From NCBI GenBank assembly GCA_029571425.1, contig JAKPSR010000365.1, forward strand, positions 1-5,674: a stretch of DNA of 5,674 nucleotides, written 5' to 3'. Shown in pieces: positions 1 to 5,578 of the stretch (its first letter is position 1; each line of letters starts with the position of its first letter). The notes beneath the pieces are model-generated. The model worked only from the letters and a program-made list of their open reading frames with translations, was not told the origin of the DNA and did not search any database. A program made the translations under genes and the position numbers. Origin of the DNA: Spirochaetota bacterium (GTDB taxonomy: Bacteria > Spirochaetota > Spirochaetia > Treponematales > Treponemataceae).

Positions 1-189
1 CGGGCGCCTTCCGCTCCCGCGAGCGAGCCCGCGGCGAGTCCCGCCCCCGTAAACCCGGATTACGAGCTCATCCAGCAACTCCTCGCGCGCATTGCCGAGA
101 TCGAGCGCAACCCGGACGCCGCGTCAGACGAAGAACTCGAGCGGCTGAACCGCTCCCTCGACGAGATGATCAGGCGGCTCGAACGATGA
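1..189 (+). CDS. C-terminal end of an unrecognised protein (5' truncated)
   Basis: The frame beginning at base 1 stays open for 62 codons and ends at TGA 187-189, so the window holds only the C-terminus of a gene that starts upstream. The visible part begins with about 17 residues of Ala/Pro/Ser-rich linker. A roughly 45-residue charged stretch follows, starting near NPDYELIQQLLARIAEIE, with hydrophobic residues spaced as in an amphipathic helix or short coiled coil, and it ends IRRLER. I do not recognise a family, and the linker-plus-helix pattern does not suggest a function. The TPR gene follows after 9 nt in the same reading frame, so the two are probably co-transcribed. Codon use (GC-rich third positions, many GAG/CTC/CGC) matches the neighbours, which supports real coding. 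Confidence 0.6.
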   Translation, partial: RAPSAPASEPAASPAPVNPDYELIQQLLARIAEIERNPDAASDEELERLNRSLDEMIRRLER

Positions 190-198
190 CGGACCTTC

Positions 199-1287
199 AT
201 GGCTAAGACCGTCCTCGAGCGCGCGAAGCGGGCATTTACGCGTCGTCGGTATTCCGACGTCATTACCATCCTCGAGCCGGAGATCCTGACCTACCGCGAC
301 TCCTTCCCCTACTATTACTATCTCGGGCTTTCCTGCCTGCACACCGGGGACGTCGGCGGGGCGTCGTCGTACTTCCAGCGCGCGCGCCAGATCAGGATGC
401 GCGACCCCGACCTTCTCGCGGCGCAGGCGGCCCTGTACCTTAGGCGCGGGGACACGCACCAAGCCGTCGAGTATTATCTTGAGGCGCTCGAGTACGCGCC
501 GGGGCATCGGCTCGCGAAGGGCGCGCTTGAGTTCATACGGGCGAAGGGCGACGCGGAGACGATCGCCGCCCTCGTCGAGACCGGCAAGATTACGCGGTTT
601 TACCCCAAGCCACAGGGCTTTCGCGTGCCCGTGCCGGCTCTCGTCGTCGTTCTCGCGGCCCTCTGCGTCGCGGCCGCCATCAGGCTCGTCGGCCCGACGA
701 TCAAGGACGCAGCCACGTCGGGCGCGCGCGCGGACCTTACCGCGATCGAGCTTGCCCCCGGCGAGCGGCGCGACCCGGTCGAGCTTGGCGGCACGTATCG
801 GTACATACTGACCGAGGCCCAGGTGATCGACGCCTACGCGAAGGCCCGGCGGCACTTTCAGGCATACCGCGACAACGCGGCCCAAATCGAGATCAATCGC
901 ATCCTCTCGTCGAACGCCCAGGCGTCGATCAAGCAAAAGGCCCGGCTTCTGATGTCCTATCTCGCGGAGCCGCGATTCGACACCGTCACGGACGTTCCCT
1001 CGTACGCGGAGGTGTCAGCCGACGTCCCGCTGTACCTCGACTGCTGGGTGCTCTGGAAGGGGATGGCGACCAACCTAAGGCAAACGGATTCGTCACTCTC
1101 GTTCGATTTTCTCGTCGGCTACCACACGCGCGATAAGCTCGAGGGCGTCGTCCCCGTCTCGTTCGCGTCCGTCATATCGGTCGACCCGGAGCGTCCGCTC
1201 GAGGTGCTCGCGCGCGTCTCGACCGATGGTGGGAAGCTCGTGCTGAAGGGCGGGGGAATTCACCAAGCGCAGGCACCGGGTCCGTAG
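199..1287 (+). CDS. TPR-repeat protein with one membrane segment
   Basis: This 362-residue protein has an N-terminal helical-repeat region, a single membrane span and a C-terminal domain I cannot name. Two TPR units are readable at about residues 36-69 and 70-103. Unit 2 has Y80, A89, Y93, A96 and P101 at consensus positions; unit 1 has L42, G43, A55, F59 and A62. Residues 2-35 look like a degenerate third unit. A hydrophobic segment at about 144-161 follows basic residues (K130, R133, K137, R142), so by the positive-inside rule the TPRs are probably cytoplasmic and residues 165-362 extracytoplasmic. That C-terminal half is helical to about 255 and then beta-rich. TPRs usually mediate protein-protein contacts; the partner is unknown. 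ATG 199 is the only good start after the preceding TGA, though its Shine-Dalgarno match is poor (ACGGA). The gene ends with tandem stops TAG TAA and converges on prs. Confidence 0.85.
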   Translation: MAKTVLERAKRAFTRRRYSDVITILEPEILTYRDSFPYYYYLGLSCLHTGDVGGASSYFQRARQIRMRDPDLLAAQAALYLRRGDTHQAVEYYLEALEYAPGHRLAKGALEFIRAKGDAETIAALVETGKITRFYPKPQGFRVPVPALVVVLAALCVAAAIRLVGPTIKDAATSGARADLTAIELAPGERRDPVELGGTYRYILTEAQVIDAYAKARRHFQAYRDNAAQIEINRILSSNAQASIKQKARLLMSYLAEPRFDTVTDVPSYAEVSADVPLYLDCWVLWKGMATNLRQTDSSLSFDFLVGYHTRDKLEGVVPVSFASVISVDPERPLEVLARVSTDGGKLVLKGGGIHQAQAPGP

Positions 1288-1343
1288 TAACGGACGCCGT
1301 AGTAACGGGCTTCCGCAGTAACGGGCTTCCGCGGTAGCGGCGA
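1282..1343. repeat. Tandem 15-16 bp repeat between convergent genes
   Basis: Four head-to-tail units lie at 1282-1296, 1297-1312, 1313-1328 and 1329-1343. Units 1 and 2 share CCGTAGTAACGG, unit 3 has CCGCAGTAACGG, and unit 4 is decayed (CCGCGGTAGCGG). The 16-mer AGTAACGGGCTTCCGC occurs exactly twice, at 1301-1316 and 1317-1332. Each unit has complementary ends, such as CCGT/ACGG, around a short loop, so the array could form small adjacent hairpins on either strand. The first unit supplies the TAG stop of the TPR gene and an immediate second stop, TAA. The array fills most of the 72-bp gap before the prs stop codon. No T-run follows on either strand, so it is not a standard intrinsic terminator. 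A role in ending transcription from both sides is inference. Confidence 0.82.
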
Positions 1344-1359
1344 CCCGACAAATCAGGAA

Positions 1360-2442
1360 TCAGCGAAGGTACTCGATCGGGGTGAAGGAATCGATGAGCG
1401 CGCTCATCTGGCGCTCCGTCGCGATCGTGTGCACGATCTCGGCGCTTAAGGGGGCCGAGTCGATCACCTCGAGGAAGGGAAGCCGCTCACGCGCGGCGTC
1501 GCAGGGCACGGTGTCGCACACCACGAGCCTTCCGAGGAGACCGCGGTCCTTGAGCTCGAGCAGTCGGTCGACGGCGGGGTCGGAGAGGACGGGATGGACC
1601 GCCATCACGTTGATCTCGCGGAGTGATCGGTGCGCGAGCTCGCCGACCAGGCTATAGACGGAGTTACCGGTATCTATCATGTCGTCGACGATCCACGCCG
1701 TCCGTCCCTCGAGAGGGACTGCCGAAAGGACGCTGACCGATTCCACCGCGTTCGCGCGCCGGTAGTCCCGCTGCTTGTGCGCGACGACGAGCTCGGCCCC
1801 GAACGCGAGGGCGAACCGCCGGGCGAGCTTCTCGCCCCCCGCGTCGACCGAGCAAAAGAGCCAGTTTCCGGCTACCTCCTCGTCGAGGATGCGCCGCGTT
1901 CGGATCGCGGTGTCGCACAGGTGCCGCTGCAGGAGGCTAATGGCGGAGATGTCGTCGACCGCGCAGAGACAGGGATCGAAGATCGTCTTCGACTTGTCGG
2001 AGTGGAGTTGATAGGTGATTAAGTGGTCGGCGCCGAGCGAGACGAGCGTTTTGTAGTGGATCCAAAAACCGACCGAGTTGCGCCGGGTGGTGCGGTCCGA
2101 ACGGCTCGAGGATATATAGGGCTCGAAGACGACGATCTTCTTCGCCTGCGAGCGCCTGAGCACGTCGACGGCGTGGTAGAGCTCGGCCTTCGCCCCCTCG
2201 ACGGAATGGCCGAGGCCCGATCTCGCGCAGGCCGCGAATAGGAACACGACCTTCCCGCGGACGGACTTATGGAGCTCGACTTCCATCTCACCGTCCGCGA
2301 AGCGGAGAACCGATAATTGGTCCGTATAGTCGAAATCCGCGTCCTCGAGGCCGAATTCGGCCCGGTTTCGGAGGGCGGCGACGACCTTTTTCGCGTACTC
2401 GAGGCAGGGGCCCGTCGCGAGGACGTGGAAGGCGGATACCAT
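1360..2442 (-). CDS. prs: Divergent ribose-phosphate pyrophosphokinase (PRPP synthetase)
   Basis: The family transfers pyrophosphate from ATP to ribose 5-phosphate to make PRPP for purine, pyrimidine, NAD, His and Trp synthesis in the cytoplasm. The 360-residue product shows the family's order of motifs: FADGE (48-52), SVRGKVVF (60-67), DVLRRSQAKKIVVFEPY (93-109), QLHSDK (145-150), VDAGG (199-203), the K/R pair in HKQRDY (K223, R225) and the PRPP loop DDMIDTGNS (253-261). The C-terminal part, including VCDTVP (308-313) and ERQMSALIDSF (343-353), also follows the family. It is longer than the usual ~315 residues, with extra sequence near 170-195. The common ARQDR motif reads SRSDR (113-117), so the usual Gln of the ATP site is Ser. 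ATG 2442 begins right after the recA-prs promoter gap; a GTG five codons upstream (2457) sits inside the only AAGGGG-like site. The fold call is secure; full catalytic equivalence is less so. Confidence 0.88.
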   Translation of the reverse strand: MVSAFHVLATGPCLEYAKKVVAALRNRAEFGLEDADFDYTDQLSVLRFADGEMEVELHKSVRGKVVFLFAACARSGLGHSVEGAKAELYHAVDVLRRSQAKKIVVFEPYISSSRSDRTTRRNSVGFWIHYKTLVSLGADHLITYQLHSDKSKTIFDPCLCAVDDISAISLLQRHLCDTAIRTRRILDEEVAGNWLFCSVDAGGEKLARRFALAFGAELVVAHKQRDYRRANAVESVSVLSAVPLEGRTAWIVDDMIDTGNSVYSLVGELAHRSLREINVMAVHPVLSDPAVDRLLELKDRGLLGRLVVCDTVPCDAARERLPFLEVIDSAPLSAEIVHTIATERQMSALIDSFTPIEYLR

Positions 2443-2468
2443 GGGCCAAGGATACACCCCTTTTCCCG

Positions 2469-2476
2469 TTCGCGAA
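2469..2476. promoter_or_regulatory. TTCGCGAA palindrome, candidate operator
   Basis: TTCGCGAA is a perfect 8-bp palindrome, and the next-but-one flanking pair (C2467/G2478) also matches. It lies about 26 bp upstream of the recA -10 and inside the prs leader, a plausible place for a repressor or activator site shared by both genes. recA is commonly controlled by LexA, whose operator differs among phyla, so a LexA-type role is possible. I see no classic E. coli or Bacillus LexA box here. In GC-rich DNA an 8-bp palindrome can arise by chance. Confidence 0.22.
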
Positions 2477-2499
2477 AGCTGTATTTTTTCGCCGGGATT

Positions 2500-2508
2500 T
2501 GATACAAT
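2500..2508 (+). promoter_or_regulatory. Extended -10 promoter of recA
   Basis: TGATACAAT combines a TG dinucleotide (2500-2501) with a TACAAT hexamer (2503-2508), five of six matches to TATAAT. This is the extended -10 form used by the housekeeping sigma factor. A run of six T lies at 2484-2489, but no clear TTGACA sits 16-18 bp upstream, as is common for extended -10 promoters. The start site would be near 2514-2516, giving a leader of about 40 nt before the recA ATG. On the minus strand, TTGTAT (2507-2502) and TACAGC (2483-2478), 18 bp apart, are weak candidates for the prs promoter, which would overlap this one. Confidence 0.5.
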
Positions 2509-2546
2509 AGGGGCCGAACCGAAGGGAAAACGTCGATAGGGAGTCC

Positions 2547-2553
2547 GGGAGGG
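2547..2553 (+). promoter_or_regulatory. Shine-Dalgarno site of recA
   Basis: GGGAGGG, containing the core GGAGG, ends 3 nt before the ATG at 2557. It is the strongest ribosome binding site in the window and fixes the recA start. Confidence 0.7.
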
Positions 2554-2556
2554 AAG

Positions 2557-3759
2557 ATGGCAAAGACGATGGCAGAGGCGGGCGCGACCGCCGAGGTGGG
2601 GGAGAAGCTCAAGGCGCTCGAGGTGGCGCGTCTCCAAATCGAAAAGCAGTTCGGCCAGGGCTCCTTGATGAAGCTCGGCACCAACGCCGACGCGGCGGGC
2701 ATCGAGGTGATACCCTCCGGCAGCATCCTTCTTGACGAGGCCCTTGGCATCGGCGGCTACCCGAAGGGGCGCATCATCGAGATCTATGGCCCTGAGTCCT
2801 CGGGCAAGACGACCCTCGCCCTGCACGCGATCGCCGAAAGCCAGAAGCTCGGCGGGATCGCGGCCTTCATCGACGCCGAGCACGCCCTGGATCCCCAGTA
2901 CGCGAAAGGCCTCGGCGTAAACATCGACGAGCTCTGGGTCTCTCAGCCGGACACCGGCGAGCAGGCGCTCGAGATCGCCGAGAGCCTCGTTCGCTCGGGG
3001 GCGGTCGACATCATCGTCATAGACTCGGTCGCCGCCCTGACCCCGCAGGCGGAGATCGAGGGCGACATGGGCGACTCGCACATGGGCCTCCAGGCCCGCC
3101 TGATGAGCCAGGCCCTGCGCAAGCTCACCGGCATCATCGGCAAGTCGAAGTGCATCATCGTCTTCATCAACCAGATTCGCATGAAGATCGGGGTGATGTT
3201 CGGGAACCCGGAGACCACCACGGGCGGCAACGCCCTGAAGTTCTACGCCTCCGTGCGCCTCGAGGTCCGCAAGATCGAGACCATCGACAAGGGCGAGGAC
3301 GACGCGGTCGGCAATCGCGTTCGCGTCAAGGTCGTCAAGAATAAGGTCGCTCCCCCGTTCCGCAAGGTGGAACTCGACATCATATTCGGTAAGGGAGTCT
3401 CCGCCGTAGCCAGCCTCCTCGACGCGGCGGTGAAGCATGAGTTCATCGACAAGAAGGGCGCTTGGTACTCGGCCGGCGAGGAGAAGATCGGGCAGGGAAG
3501 GGAGAACGCTATCGTTTTCCTCGAGCAAAACCCCGAATTTCGAGCCCAGGTCGAGACGAAGATCCGCGAGAAGCTCTTCCCCGGCCAAGCCCTCCGCGCG
3601 GCCCAAGCGGCCCAGTCCGCCCAGTCCGCCCAAGCGTCCAAGGAAAAACCGCCCGCCGGCGTGACCGCGGGCGCGAAGGGAGCGGAAAGCGCCAAGGCCG
3701 CGCGCGCGGCGAAGGCGGACTCGGCCGCCGAACCCGCCCCCGACGGGGCGCTTTTCTAG
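2557..3759 (+). CDS. recA: RecA recombinase with atypical Ala-rich tail
   Basis: RecA forms ATP-dependent filaments on single-stranded DNA, drives homologous pairing and strand exchange, and acts as coprotease for LexA-type repressors where these exist. The core is near-canonical: Walker A GPESSGKTT (78-86), catalytic Glu in FIDAEHALD (E108), Walker B DIIVIDSVAAL (151-161), loop L1 around EIEGDMGDSHMGLQAR (166-181), loop L2 with NQIRMKIGVMFGNPETTTGG (205-224), then VRVKVVKNK (255-263) and GAWYSAGEEKIGQG (301-314). The conserved part ends near residue 343. The final ~57 residues are unusual: four AQ(A/S) triplets at 349-360, then an Ala/Lys/Glu stretch of nearly balanced charge, ending DGALF. 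E. coli RecA (353 residues) instead ends in a strongly acidic tail. The gene heads the operon, with folK starting 3 nt after its stop. Confidence 0.98.
   Translation: MAKTMAEAGATAEVGEKLKALEVARLQIEKQFGQGSLMKLGTNADAAGIEVIPSGSILLDEALGIGGYPKGRIIEIYGPESSGKTTLALHAIAESQKLGGIAAFIDAEHALDPQYAKGLGVNIDELWVSQPDTGEQALEIAESLVRSGAVDIIVIDSVAALTPQAEIEGDMGDSHMGLQARLMSQALRKLTGIIGKSKCIIVFINQIRMKIGVMFGNPETTTGGNALKFYASVRLEVRKIETIDKGEDDAVGNRVRVKVVKNKVAPPFRKVELDIIFGKGVSAVASLLDAAVKHEFIDKKGAWYSAGEEKIGQGRENAIVFLEQNPEFRAQVETKIREKLFPGQALRAAQAAQSAQSAQASKEKPPAGVTAGAKGAESAKAARAAKADSAAEPAPDGALF
3601..3636 (+). repeat. Four 9-bp tandem repeats in the recA tail
   Basis: The units are GCCCAAGCG, GCCCAGTCC, GCCCAGTCC and GCCCAAGCG, in frame, encoding AQA-AQS-AQS-AQA (residues 349-360). 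The two central units are identical in DNA. Because units are multiples of three, slippage would change tail length without breaking the frame. Confidence 0.88.
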
Positions 3760-3762
3760 GGG

Positions 3763-4275
3763 ATGGCCCGCGTCTTCCTCGGCCTCGGGTCCAACCGGGG
3801 GGACTCGCTCGCCATCATCCGCTCCGCCGTCGACGAGCTTTCCCGCTCGCTTGGCGGCGTCGCGGTCTCGTCGGTGTACCTGACGAAACCGCTGGATCTC
3901 GAGGACCAGGACGATTTCTATAACCTCGCGATGTCAGGCGACTTCGCGGGGACGCCGCGCGAGCTCCTTGAGCTTGCGCACGCGGTCGAGGCGCGGCACG
4001 GGCGCGACAGATCGCGGGAGGTGCCGAAGGGCCCACGAACCCTCGACGTCGACATTGAGCTCTTCGGCTCGCTCGTCGTACGCGAGGATGGACTCGAGGT
4101 CCCGCACCCCCGACTCGCCGCGCGCCGGTTCGTCCTCGAGCCACTGCTCGAGATCGCGCCTGAGTTAAAGGACCCGGAGACGGGCGAGCCCTACGCGGCG
4201 AGCCTTCGCCTCCTTGGGGACCAGGGAATACGAAAGATAGGGAGTCTGCATGGAAACCGAAACGACCGCCGTTGA
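3763..4275 (+). CDS. folK: 6-hydroxymethyl-7,8-dihydropterin pyrophosphokinase (HPPK)
   Basis: HPPK transfers pyrophosphate from ATP to 6-hydroxymethyl-7,8-dihydropterin, the step before dihydropteroate synthase in folate synthesis. The 170-residue length fits the family. Motifs appear in order: GLGSNRGD (7-14), the substrate-loop region YLTKP (39-43), QDDFYN (49-54), HGRDR (79-83), GPRTLDVDIELFG (90-102) with the metal-binding aspartates D95 and D97, and VPHPRLAARRFVLEPLLEIAPEL (113-135). The Trp that precedes GPRTLD in E. coli HPPK is absent; the spacer reads REVPK. The start ATG lies 3 nt after the recA stop, with only an AGGGG fused to the stop codon as ribosome site, so translation is probably coupled to recA. 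The last 26 nt overlap scpA, and the scpA ribosome site lies within this gene. No other folate gene is in the window. Confidence 0.96.
   Translation: MARVFLGLGSNRGDSLAIIRSAVDELSRSLGGVAVSSVYLTKPLDLEDQDDFYNLAMSGDFAGTPRELLELAHAVEARHGRDRSREVPKGPRTLDVDIELFGSLVVREDGLEVPHPRLAARRFVLEPLLEIAPELKDPETGEPYAASLRLLGDQGIRKIGSLHGNRNDRR
4239..4244 (+). promoter_or_regulatory. Shine-Dalgarno site of scpA inside folK
   Basis: AGGGAG lies 5 nt before ATG 4250 and supports that start despite the 26-nt overlap with folK. It is part of an 11-mer, GATAGGGAGTC (4236-4246), that also occurs in the recA leader at 2535-2545. Confidence 0.65.
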
Positions 4276-5023
4276 TTCCTCGAACACCTTCAGGGTCAAC
4301 GACTTCGAGGGCCCCCTCGACCTCCTCCTCTTCCTGATCAAGAAGAACGAGGTTAACATCTACGATATTCCCATCGCCCGGATCACCGAGCAGTACCTTG
4401 ATTACCTCGACTACGCGCTCTCGACCGACCTCGCGAACCTCACCGAATTCTACGCGATGGCCGCGAACCTCCTGTACATAAAGAGCCGCATGCTACTTCC
4501 GGTCGAACTCACCGACGACGAGGACGAGATCGACGACCCGAGGCGCGAGCTCGTCGACAAGCTCATCGAGTACCAGAAGTACAAGAAGCTGTCCGAGTTG
4601 ATGGAGGACAAGGAAAACGAGGCCGAGTGGGTCTTCGAGCGGAAGAAGATGCAGCGCGCCTTGCCGTTCGGCGAGGACGACCTCTGGGAGCGGGTCGACA
4701 CTTGGGAGCTCTTGAAGACGTTCTCGAACCTCGTCTCGAGCTACAACTCGGAGCGGATCATCGACCTCTACGAAGAGGTCTCGGTTAACGAAAAAATCGC
4801 CCTGATGAACGAGATCCTCGAGCAGAAGGGTGAGTGCCTTTTCACGGACCTTATCGTCCGGAAGGGCAACCTGATGGACATCGTCTGCGCCTTCATGGCC
4901 CTACTCGAGGCGGTGAAGTTCCGCATGGCCAGCGTCTGGCAAAACCGGATGTTCGGGGACATTAAGATAAAGCCGTGGGAGAAGGTCTCCGCCGAGGAGA
5001 TCGAGATTACCGTCGAAGGCTAG
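4250..5023 (+). CDS. scpA: Segregation and condensation protein A (kleisin)
   Basis: ScpA is the kleisin that bridges the two heads of an SMC dimer and carries ScpB, forming the bacterial condensin that organises and separates chromosomes. The 257-residue length is typical. The N-terminal family signature is clear: FEGPLDLLLFLIKKNEVNIYDIPIARITEQYLDYL is readable from residue 19, followed by LANLTEFYAMAANLLYIKSRMLLP (61-84), the helical part that contacts the SMC neck. An acidic linker follows (about 85-100: ELTDDEDEIDD). A charged helical middle is readable at 101-150. The C-terminal winged-helix region that binds the SMC cap includes FTDLI (198-202) and FMALLEAVKFRMASVWQN (215-232). scpB follows after 6 nt, the usual pairing. 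The smc gene is not in the window. Confidence 0.96.
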   Translation: METETTAVDSSNTFRVNDFEGPLDLLLFLIKKNEVNIYDIPIARITEQYLDYLDYALSTDLANLTEFYAMAANLLYIKSRMLLPVELTDDEDEIDDPRRELVDKLIEYQKYKKLSELMEDKENEAEWVFERKKMQRALPFGEDDLWERVDTWELLKTFSNLVSSYNSERIIDLYEEVSVNEKIALMNEILEQKGECLFTDLIVRKGNLMDIVCAFMALLEAVKFRMASVWQNRMFGDIKIKPWEKVSAEEIEITVEG

Positions 5024-5029
5024 CGATCG

Positions 5030-5578
5030 ATGATGGAGTACAAGATGGAAAAGGAAATGGCCCTGATAGAGTCGATACTGTACCTGGAGACCGAGCCTCT
5101 CGACGAGGCGTCCCTCGCCCGGATCACGGGGTTCTCGAAGGAAGTCGTCGACGAGGCGATCGCCGCGCTCCGCGAGCGGTACGACGACGAGTCCCACGGG
5201 ATCGAGCTCGTCCGCATCTCGGGCGGCTGGGCGGTGAGCCCGAAGAAGGAACTTTGGGAGAGCCTCAAGGACCGTTACGGCAAGAAGAACGACAATCGCC
5301 TCTCTCGCGCCGCGATGGAGACGCTCTCGATCATCGCCTATTCCCAACCGATCACCCGTTCAGAGATCGAGGCGATTCGCGGGGTCTCGGCCGACAATAT
5401 GATCCGCCTGCTCGTGGAGAAGGAACTGATCAAGGAAGTCGGAAAGAAAGACGTGCCGGGAAAACCGATACAGTTCGGCACCACCCGCGAGTTCCTCAAG
5501 CTATTCCGCCTGAACAGTATCGCCGACCTTCCGAAGCTCGACGAGACAGAGAGCGAGCGCTTTGAACTCTCCCGATAA
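5030..5578 (+). CDS. scpB: Segregation and condensation protein B
   Basis: ScpB dimers bind the middle of ScpA in the SMC condensin. The 182-residue product shows two winged-helix domains, at about 9-85 (ALIESILYLETEPLDE, then GGWAVSPK at 65-72) and 91-160 (LSRAAMETLSIIAYSQPITR, then IEAIRGVSADNMIRLLVEKELI, then FGTTREFLKLF at 149-159), the family signature. The start is uncertain. ATG 5030 has GAAGG (5015-5019) at 10 nt. ATG 5045 has GGAG (5035-5038) at a better 6 nt, and would give a 177-residue protein still containing the whole first domain. ATG 5033 has no good site. The 3' end overlaps the next gene by 17 nt, suggesting coupled translation. Confidence 0.94.
   Translation: MMEYKMEKEMALIESILYLETEPLDEASLARITGFSKEVVDEAIAALRERYDDESHGIELVRISGGWAVSPKKELWESLKDRYGKKNDNRLSRAAMETLSIIAYSQPITRSEIEAIRGVSADNMIRLLVEKELIKEVGKKDVPGKPIQFGTTREFLKLFRLNSIADLPKLDETESERFELSR
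5035..5038 (+). promoter_or_regulatory. Possible ribosome site for a shorter scpB start
   Basis: GGAG lies 6 nt upstream of ATG 5045. If used, scpB loses its first five residues (MMEYK). The spacing is better than for the ATG at 5030, so the true start is open. Confidence 0.4.

Larger units (their letters stand above)
2461..2530. repeat. Inverted repeat bracketing the prs/recA promoters
   Basis: The left arm TTTTCCCGTTCG (2461-2472) is the reverse complement of the right arm CGAAGGGAAAA (2520-2530), except for one extra G at 2468. This gives 11 paired positions with a single bulge, and the arms are 47 nt apart. The recA extended -10 lies between them. The right arm falls just downstream of the expected recA start site. 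Read on the minus strand, the left arm (CGAACGGGAAAA) lies in the prs leader region. The same sequence is therefore presented once to each divergent gene. It could be a pair of operator half-sites or a chance match in a short gap; nothing in the sequence decides this. Confidence 0.42.

Noticed and set aside
124..936. A 270-codon minus-strand open frame opposite the TPR gene
   Set aside because: It has Arg/Gly/Val-rich composition with no recognisable motif, and the opposite strand carries a protein with clear TPR and membrane features. It is a shadow of GC-rich codon use.
1282..1343. CRISPR array
   Set aside because: The units are directly adjacent, 15-16 bp long and not separated by unique spacers, and no cas gene is present.
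1288..1359. Standard intrinsic terminator for the TPR gene or prs
   Set aside because: Small GC-rich hairpins are possible, but neither strand has a T-run after a stable stem.
2443..2556. Riboswitch or PRPP/purine-sensing leader upstream of prs
   Set aside because: The gap is only 114 bp and is shared with the recA promoter; any prs leader would be about 30 nt, too short for a known riboswitch fold.
1360..3633. A 757-codon minus-strand open frame running from within recA antisense into prs
   Set aside because: Only the last 360 codons match a known family. The upstream part reads antisense through recA and the promoter gap, with the low-complexity Leu/Asp/Gly/Arg look of a GC-rich shadow frame. 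The gene start is placed at 2442.
3462..3923. A 153-codon plus-strand open frame across the recA-folK junction
   Set aside because: It is out of frame with both certain genes and made mostly of Arg/Pro/Gly; no family features.
4975..5565. A 196-codon plus-strand open frame overlapping the end of scpA and nearly all of scpB
   Set aside because: The overlapping frame encodes an unmistakable ScpB; this one is Arg/Asp-rich with no motif.
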